DNA of 64,000 bases, taken from assembly GCA_964035545.1 (NCBI GenBank), contig OZ037768.1:16151375-16215374 (forward strand), in the 5' to 3' direction. The translations under genes were made by a program, and so were the position numbers. The stretch comes from Bugula neritina. Its lineage: Eukaryota; Bryozoa; Gymnolaemata; Cheilostomatida; Bugulidae. Shown in pieces: positions 56,411-64,000 of this stretch; the first letter of the stretch is position 1, and each line of letters opens with the position of its first letter. Under the pieces are notes generated by a model. It searched no databases. It saw only the letters and a list, made by a program, of their open reading frames with translations, and was not told the origin of the DNA.

Positions 56411-57484
56411 CAACGCTACATCCTACCCAGTTTTCAAAAACTCCACTGGCCCCTCTACGGTATCATACCAGATAGACCCTTCCCAATTAGATGCTATTTA
56501 TTTATTTTAGTGCAATATAATTATATGTATTTTATGTGCAATTATTATTATTGAAATATATGTATATATTTAAATAAATTTGGATTAATTGTTTGCTATG
56601 TAACACATAAATAAATTTCTTTGATCGGAATTAACTTATTAATTTTGCATTTTCTATACTTCTTGTTGTTTGAGACAAAATATTTCAATAAGAAGTATTT
56701 ATTAAAAACAATGTCTATTATTAATGTATTCCTGTTTTTTGTCCCACATAGATTCGTGAAAATTGGAATATTATTTCATGTTTAGCAATCAATACAACAG
56801 TTAAATAGGTATATATGGGTATATTACTATATACATCACATCAAAATAAACAATAGCGTCTAACTGGGAAGTGTCTATCCGGGATGACACCCTCTCTGCT
56901 ACTACTATTACTACACTTCACCAAAGGCCAAATTAGCTTATACAACTTTTGCCCCCACTGGGGCCACTGGTAAGTTCAACACTACATGTTATTTACTATT
57001 ATCAGTCATGCAGTTTATTAATTTAGTATCTGAATAATAATGTGGAGATAAATCTAAAAAATTACCCACTCAGTTTACAGTCTGTGAGTAAGACCTGAGT
57101 CTAGAATGCTCGGCAACACAAACAACTAAAGTCTAATTATTTCAAGCTACCTGACGAAATGCGAGTTTTGTTACACACCTTTGGTCAATACTCTAGAATA
57201 ACAAAAAATTATGCAACAACGCAAGTTTTCCATATGCGCTCAATAGCAAATTTCTCTGTTGTTATGAGAGTCATTCAGTTGTAAAAGTCAGCGGGTTTTG
57301 TCATGAAAATGTTTATACACCAATGAGCATGAAATGCCAAGTGTTGGGAGTATTTGTTATGTGAACAAGTAATAACTGTGCAGCATTGTAACAAAGCAAC
57401 CTCTCATGTGCTATTGTCCATCAATATGAATGCTAAGCACTCATTTAAATGTCAATATAGACATTAATTAACATAAAAAGCATT
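56411..57484. other. Intergenic stretch without recognised features
   Basis: AT-rich with no gene, repeat array or RNA recognised. Confidence 0.4.
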
Positions 57485-57492
57485 CTAGTTAC

Positions 57493-57696
57493 CAGTAATG
57501 CTGCAGTATAAGCTGATTGGCTTATAACTGTGTTGGTACACATTTACACAGCAATCAACTATTGTATCATTAGCACGGGTTCTATAATAGTAAGCTCCTA
57601 GAACAAACTCAGCGCAATTATAACAAATAACCAGAGCTGACTTCAATCCAGACACACGAAAACTACAAGTCAATGAATAATAACCTTCAATAAGGG
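57493..57696 (-). CDS. Candidate exon of unknown minus-strand gene
   Basis: On the minus strand an excellent acceptor (a pyrimidine-rich stretch ending CCTCCACAG) precedes a 204-bp open segment ending at a donor-like ACTG|GTAACT. Without splicing the frame stops at 57485-57487. The peptide begins LIEGYYSLTCSFRVSG and has several cysteines (LTCSF, VICYNCAEF, VDCCVNVY, LYCSITG), suggestive of an extracellular fold. No family is recognised and no partner exon was found, so this may be chance. Confidence 0.25.
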
Positions 57697-58615
57697 CTGT
57701 GGAGGTACAAATGAAGAAGAAAATATGGAAATGAGTTGTAACTACAGAAAGTTTATGAAACTGGCTCTTGTCTGCATAACTTTTCTTCAACAGACATGTG
57801 AGTGATTTAGAGAATTTCTACAGCTGCTTGAGGTTTTAGAACAAATGGAAAAAAGCTTCTTAGTATTGTAAATTTGCTGTCAAGTTAAAAATTAACTCTT
57901 AATGTTAAGTTTCATTAATCAAATCAAGGGTGGTGAATAATGAAACTTGAGCTAGTTTTGTTTACATAGCTATTCCAGTAAACATAGAGGCATTTGTTTA
58001 GCATTCTTCTAGGATTTGATAAAACTAAATAGAAATACCAACTCAGGATTAATTGTTTTCTGAAAAAAATCTGAACATTTCTAGCTTTTCAATAAGATCA
58101 GAGCAGGTAAAGCAAAAGCATTTAATCTAAGAAGTTGTTACTCTAGAAACAAAAAATGCTCTAGAATGTTCTTTACTGAATAACAAAAGCAACAGAATTA
58201 CTTCTAGTTGAAGTTTTTCCAAGCTTCTCAAACTTTATCTAAATTATTTATATATTTGCATTGTGTGTCTTTAGATGGCCAGGATATTTGATGTTTTAAA
58301 GAAATTATTTTATCATCTCAAATATGAAATTAAAATTTGACAAATGGTTGTTGATTCTGGACAGCACTATATAACAGCAGAGCAAAGTATAGTCTTACAT
58401 GACTCTGTAAAGATAGCTACTACATCATACTACATCTCCTATTATAGTTAGTATACAGTGCATTGCATCTCCTATAATAGTTATTATAGCCCAAGTTCTT
58501 GACTTTTATTATTAAATTTTCTTTGAATTTCTTGCGAGAACACAACTTCTTTTGCTACATTTTTAATTAGAACACAAGCTTTTCTCAATTTCTTCATTAA
58601 TACTGCACCTACCAC
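57697..58615. other. Intergenic stretch
   Basis: No gene is seen. A degenerate relative of the following 30-bp repeat occurs at about 58440-58490. Confidence 0.4.
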
Positions 58616-58619
58616 ATTA

Positions 58620-58858
58620 TTATACAGTATATTACAGCTATTATAGTTAGTATGCAGTATATTACAGCTATTATAGTTAGTATAGAGTATATTACAGCTA
58701 TTATAGTTAGTATACAGTGTATTACAGCTATTATAGTTAGTATGCAGTATATTACAGCTATTATAGTTAGTATAGAGTATATTACAGCTATTATAGTTAG
58801 TATACAGTGTATTACAGCTATTATAGTTTGTATAGAGTGTGTTACAGCTAATACTATA
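58620..58858 (+). repeat. 30-bp tandem repeat with 90-bp higher order
   Basis: About eight units of TATACAGTATATTACAGCTA plus TTATAGTTAG. Three variants (TATGCAGTAT, TATAGAGTAT, TATACAGTGT) recur in the same order, so the array is a 90-bp trimer duplicated at least twice. Confidence 0.95.
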
Positions 58859-59689
58859 GCTGCTATAGTGCATCAAAGCTCAATGAACTGTCAAGTGCAA
58901 AGATAATTCACTCATACAATAAACTACACATGCCATTGAGGTTTTAACTTTTCAACATTTCTACTGCTGCAGCAGTTAGAAGTTAGTCTTATAATATTAA
59001 CTTTTTTAAAATTTCCTTTAAAATTGCCGAGCATGTAGCCTATTGAAATAAACACGTGTGAGGCACTACATCCTCTCTTAAAAGGAGTTGGTAAACTTTC
59101 TGATGTCAAGTGGAATTGTGAATATATGCTCTGATAATTTTTGTTTCAATTTTCTACAAGCCAGTAACATTCTAAAAGCAGCTGCCAGGCTATTCACCTC
59201 TATCGAAATACAAGTAAACATGTTGAGTCATGAGTACTTCCTCTCAACAGCAAAGAAAACTGTTTGCATAACGAGCTATTATAGTAACTAAATAGTTGTG
59301 TTATTCTTTCTTGCTAACCGACCCTGCCATTACACAGTCTCTAGTATATAGAACAAACTTATAAGTTAAAAGGAATGACTCGGTCACATAATAGAAATAT
59401 TGGTGTTCAATTAACACACTCATTGATCTAGATTAAGACAAACAAATCTTTATGAATCCACTCATACATTCTTATTAGCACTAACTCAGCCTGCTAGAGG
59501 TAGATCTCTAGTCCCAGTTTCAGCATTGGCTCCACAATAGTAGTGAAATAGTCAGTTAGGGGTCTACTTTGTGTTAACATCAGCTACAGTTGATCTCACA
59601 TCATGTTTAATAAGTCACATTAAACAATTCTTATATTGATAAGAATACAGTTCAGATATATCAGCAGCAACTTCAACTACAAGCATATG

Positions 59690-59992
59690 TGTATATAGCA
59701 TATGTGTAGCATATATGTAGTATATATATAGCATATGTGTAGCATATCTGTAGTATATATATAGCATATGTGTAACATATCTGTAGTATATATATAGCAT
59801 ATGTGTAGCATATATGTAGTATATATATAGCATATGTGTAGCATATATGTAGTATATATATAGCATATGTGTAACATATATGTAGTATATATATAGCATA
59901 TGCGTAGCATATATGTAGTATATATATAGCATATGCGTAGCATATATGTAGTATATATATAGCATATGTGTAACATATATTTAGCATATACA
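59690..59992 (+). repeat. 33-bp AT-rich tandem repeat
   Basis: About nine copies of a unit containing TATAGCATATGTGTAGCATA and TATGTAGTATATA. The unit length is divisible by 3, so several minus-strand frames stay open as an artefact. Confidence 0.95.
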
Positions 59993-60408
59993 TTTTTTCT
60001 TCTCGCCTTTCTCCGCACATCCTGATCGGGTGGTGGATATCTGTATATTACAATACTAATTTATATACTCATCAAAATATGAGAACCATTTTATATTTAC
60101 TAGCATGATAACCATACAATATAGTTGCATACATTATACCACAAATAGGCTTTAGAAAAACATGTGCAGCTGACCTAACCAAATCAAGTATCATTAATCA
60201 ATAATAAATAGATTGACTATAGTTATGCTCTGCACTTTATTTAAATATTAATATAAGTGTTTCTAGTGTAATAGCTATTAAATGCATTTCAAACAGTCTA
60301 ACCTTTCTACCAATCAATTAAAAGATATGGCCCTTTAAATATTGATGTAGTGCAGCAGTATGAGAGTTCAACTGCTGGTGGCAGTGGTGTTTAGTTAAGT
60401 CAGCGATC

Positions 60409-63264
60409 ATGTGCTGTTTGGTGACTTTGACTCTTTTAAGCAGCGTATGCTTAAAAGTATATCATCCAGCTATCATAGCCTCAATTATTTTACTTCCAAC
60501 TGTTGATTGTATTGTATGGAAAGAAGAGTGGAGAATGTGGAAGGCTGAAGGTACATTGAGCTGTGAATTTTACTAGTTTGCTCATTACTTTGGGTATCAA
60601 GGTAGTATTAGCCTCAATTACTTATTTCATATGTGTTGCATTGTAGGTTTGGGTAGTGAGAGCGAACATGACTTAGTCTATGATTTATTTGAGAAAGAGG
60701 ACTACAATCCTTTGATTAGACCTGTAAAGAAAATATCTGAGCCTATCAACGTCTCTCTGGGCATTACCTTGTTCCAGGTGATCACTGTGGTAAGTCCATT
60801 TCTACTTCCAGAACAATATGTCATAGTTTGCTCCGCTTAGCGTTCTTGCATCTTTCCTACATTCAAATTTTAAGTAGAATGTTGATCAGTTCTTAGAAAA
60901 AGTCTTAGCTAATAACGTGCCTTTAAATTAAAAAAAGGCGCACCGTTGCAGCTGGCCATTACTTGATGGCGGCAGCATGAAAGGTCAGCTGTCATGTTGG
61001 AAGGCTATAGTCAGTAGCAGTGAGAATAGATATAGTAGCATAGTAGTATTAAGAGATACAAGTGTAGTATTCGAGTTGGTAGCAAAGTTATATATTGGTC
61101 TTTAAGATACATTGCTATAAGTAGAGCTTCAAATCTACATGCTGTAGTAAGAAAACTCAAAAATGTATATATATATAAGGATTGCAAGGTTGTGCAACTA
61201 ATAGATAATACAAATTATTGGACTTTTAGTGCTGGTGCATTGTAATTGCTACGAAACTAATGGCAGGGCCTCTAGTTTATCTTAAACTACTTCTGAATAA
61301 CGTTAGTTGCCAACGTATATATGTGGTGTGGAAAATGTGCTCTGGACCTGGGGATGGCCGGGTGGAGGATTAGTCTGTATTCACTGCACTATTTATTAAA
61401 GTTAAAAACTGAATAGGGAGCAATTACTAAGATCTTACCCCATACCTTCTACACATGAAACTTCTTTAAGCCCATAAAAATCTGCAACAATGGGTTCAAA
61501 TCGCCGGCACGAAAATAGAATAAAGATAAAAAACAGTTAATGTATTTTTCAACCCAAGCATTTTCTTAGTGGCAAAAATAATTGGTGTGTTAATAAGGAT
61601 AATAGAAATTGTCAAGGGGGTACTTTTTGAATAGCAAATACACTGTCATTTCTAAACTGCTCAGCCAATCAGAGTACCCTGGTGTTTAAAACATGATTTG
61701 AGCATGGAAAACCTACCGCGTTTTAAACATTGCATGTTTTCAAATTTCTGGTGGTGTTGAACTGGCATATTTTTACATGAACAAGTGTTGATAAGTTTGT
61801 ATTGATAAGTTCGGTAGCTTAAAAAAACAGTCACATTGAGCTGTGCTGCATTTCACCAACTACTTCAGTTATACTTTTCACTTTAATCTTTCCTATAATT
61901 ATTATAACATAGTCAAACCATCCCAGCAAATTTTCAAATTATTTAATTTCTTATATACACAAATCGAATACATTTACTTGGTTTCATATACTTGTAATGG
62001 AAAAGTGCAGTGCTGGACTGTATGTGCCACTCAAAGTTAATTGGCATAGTCTCAAGTATTTATTAAATTGATCACCTTTATTTAGTGATGTGTGGGAGGT
62101 CAGGCCTTGCCATTGTTATGAGGAGATGATACACGTTACATGAAGTATTGTCCTTGTTTAGTCACCAAGTGCAATTTACTTTCCCTCTGCTAAATCTAAG
62201 GCTTCCACATACATCTAGTTGTATTGCTGTATCAATTCTTGCTATAACAAATTTTTCTAAAGAAAACTTGACAAAGGGAGATAAAAATAGATGTTGTCTT
62301 TATGAATCATGTTTACTCTTGCTTTTTTCATAATGAATCAGTGACGGCCAAATAAGTCAACACATGAACTTTCGGATGACTTAACAGTATAACTATGTGT
62401 GTGTGTGTGCTAAGTCCTGAGTTTACTGCTATTCCTGCACATTAAAATTTGTATTCCTTATAATATTTTGCTCATCAACTACAATAAAAAAGCAGCATAA
62501 AGTTCTCATAACTTAAGCAGACCAAAAACTGATGCCCAAAATGTTTTCTACTATCCAATCATCATACAGAAATTCTCAGCAATACAGAGCAGCAGGTCAA
62601 TAGAACAACATATATTGGCAACAGTATGTTAAGAGATGGTGGTGTATCTTCTACTGTAGAGTTATAATTATTAGTTACTAACTAGTCAGGATGGTGGTCA
62701 TAGCAACCTATCTAACAATATTAATTTTAATTAAATTGTTTATTTCTAGAGTAAAACCATAATTGCATAGTGTTGGGATATGTTAGAGTAATAGAGTTCA
62801 CCAATATAACCTACGAAAGTATTAGTTTATATGACTTACAAGGGAGTCACACACACACAGGCTACATATATAATATAATATATATTATGAATATTTACTT
62901 ATAGGAAGAGAGAACACAGGTGATGAAAACAAACAACTGGATAAGAATGGTAAGTTTATTTAGCATTGCTATAACCACTATTTATCTTTTACTATTATAT
63001 CTGTTCACAATATGCTCTGTTAATTGTTAAATTCAGTTGCAAAAGTTTGACATCAGTTCTATGTAATTGTTCAATAATTTCAACACTTCAGAATGTCTCA
63101 ACTGCATGTTTAAATACACTTATTGAATTTAAGATGTAAATCTATTTCTTGTAGTCGTGGAGTGACTATCAGCTACAATGGCAGCCAGAAGATTACGGAG
63201 GGATAACTCAGATTAGGTTACCGTGCACACAAGTATGGAAACCTGACATCGTGTTGCTAAACAA
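60409..63264 (+). CDS. Nicotinic acetylcholine receptor-like subunit, 5' part (array gene D, runs off the window)
   Basis: Four exons in phase: 60409-60550, 60647-60789, 62905-62949 and 63155-63264 (last donor AA|GTTAGT), about 146 residues. Exon sizes from exon 3 on (45 and 110 bp) and all phases match genes A-C. The leader exon is unusually long (47 codons, [19 protein letters not shown]...) with hydrophobic stretches. The rest has [22 protein letters not shown] (loop D Trp kept) and WSDYQLQW. Loop A reads WKPDIVLLN, so the aromatic Tyr of alpha subunits is Leu, which argues against a normal principal agonist face. The Cys-loop, loop C and membrane segments must lie beyond 64000. It is a divergent subunit, possibly accessory, and no stop or frameshift is seen in these exons. 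Confidence 0.82.
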
Positions 63265-64000
63265 GTTAGTTATTGTTGAATTTTGATAATTGATAAACGT
63301 GACTTCATCTGCAGTATTGCAACAAGATGTTCAATGATTAGATAATTTGCATTCTGACTTTTTACAAAACCTCAACTAATGCTGTTTTTAGCACATGTTC
63401 CATCAATGTGTTCACAATAAGAAACAACAAAAAGAACAATATGCACACAACAACATAGCAATAATATAGTCTCTTAAATCAATAGTAATAATAAAGAGCT
63501 GAGAGGCAGTCAATTATTTCATCGTTATTTCTCTTATTGTACTTCTACTTATGCAATCAATATGAATAGTAAATAGAAATAGTTGTAAAAACATGGATAG
63601 GCAGCTACTGAAAGTGAACTAAAATTATAATGATATGTGCTGCATAATTACCATCTTTTCACTCTATGAGATAGAGCCCTGCTACTTCAAAAAGAAAAAT
63701 TTCTTCTGCTCAGTGTAATACTCATAGAATATTAAAATGATAATAGCAGCATTGATGTTGATAGTTTGGGCATTCAGTGCTCAAAGACTCTCTCCTAATT
63801 ATTTGATAATTGCCTTCCCTAAACCGAAAGTTTTATAATTATGTCTGGGAACAACTTGAAACAACTTGATTGGTTGAAATAGTCCTATCAGTGCTCAAGA
63901 CTTTACAGACAACAAGACCTTGCTGAATATTTTCCGGTACACAATTTACTTATTTTCAAACTGAAACATTTTCAAGAATGTTTGAAATTAGTGTTAGTGG
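63265..64000. other. Start of intron 4 of gene D
   Basis: AT-rich with no exon recognised. In genes A-C the next exon encodes the Cys-loop, and it is not present before the window ends. Confidence 0.6.

Noticed and set aside
59615-60020. Three overlapping minus-strand frames of about 115 residues
   Set aside because: They arise because the 33-bp tandem repeat unit is divisible by three and lacks stops; no start context or domain.
61330-61500. A-box-like TGGCCGGGTGG and B-box-like GGGTTCAAATC suggesting a tRNA or SINE
   Set aside because: The two boxes are more than 100 bp apart and no tRNA fold can be drawn.

Overview
The window is nuclear DNA of an animal: AT-rich, with GT-AG introns, long microsatellites, tRNA-derived and inverted-repeat elements, and genes split into 45-300 bp exons. 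A tandem array of alpha7-like nicotinic acetylcholine receptor (nAChR) genes suggests an invertebrate, most likely a lophotrochozoan (mollusc, annelid, brachiopod or bryozoan). The species cannot be fixed from the sequence. All recognisable genes lie on the + strand.

Layout. (1) 98-2174: the last four exons of a KANK-family gene (C-terminal ankyrin repeats). (2) 2175-8670: intergenic DNA with a hammerhead-ribozyme-bearing retroelement fragment on the minus strand (3327-3496), a terminal-inverted-repeat element (6775-7226), and a strong-looking TATA/initiator promoter near 7941-7975. (3) 8673-16884: a 12-exon gene for an ~823-residue basic nuclear protein with one SANT/Myb domain, possibly a Mis18BP1/KNL2-type centromere factor (tentative). 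Its promoter and first exon are flanked by two inverted copies of the TIR element. (4) 16885-26290: about 9.4 kb with no supportable gene. (5) 26291-end: four nAChR subunit genes head to tail, A (26291-33514), B (36495-43229), C (46906-54213) and D (60409 to beyond the window). A, B and C are complete and were assembled exon by exon with consistent phases. They carry signal peptide, Cys-loop, vicinal cysteines of an alpha-type agonist site, and four membrane segments. D is truncated by the window edge and is the most divergent.

How the genes relate. The nAChR genes share intron positions and phases, so they arose by tandem duplication. A and B are nearly identical in exons 6-8 and 10 and in some intron sequence, but clearly diverged in the N-terminal exons, which points to recent gene conversion. 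They would encode cation-selective pentameric acetylcholine-gated channels. KANK (cortical actin/adhesion scaffold) and the SANT protein have no evident functional link to the array.

Most unusual signal. Two copies of a short dispersed repeat each carry a complete hammerhead ribozyme fold with a tiny stem III, next to (AT)n tracts. One copy has an intact catalytic core. The other lies in sense orientation in intron 8 of receptor gene B and has lost only the catalytic G12. This resembles metazoan retrozymes or the terminal repeats of Penelope-like elements.
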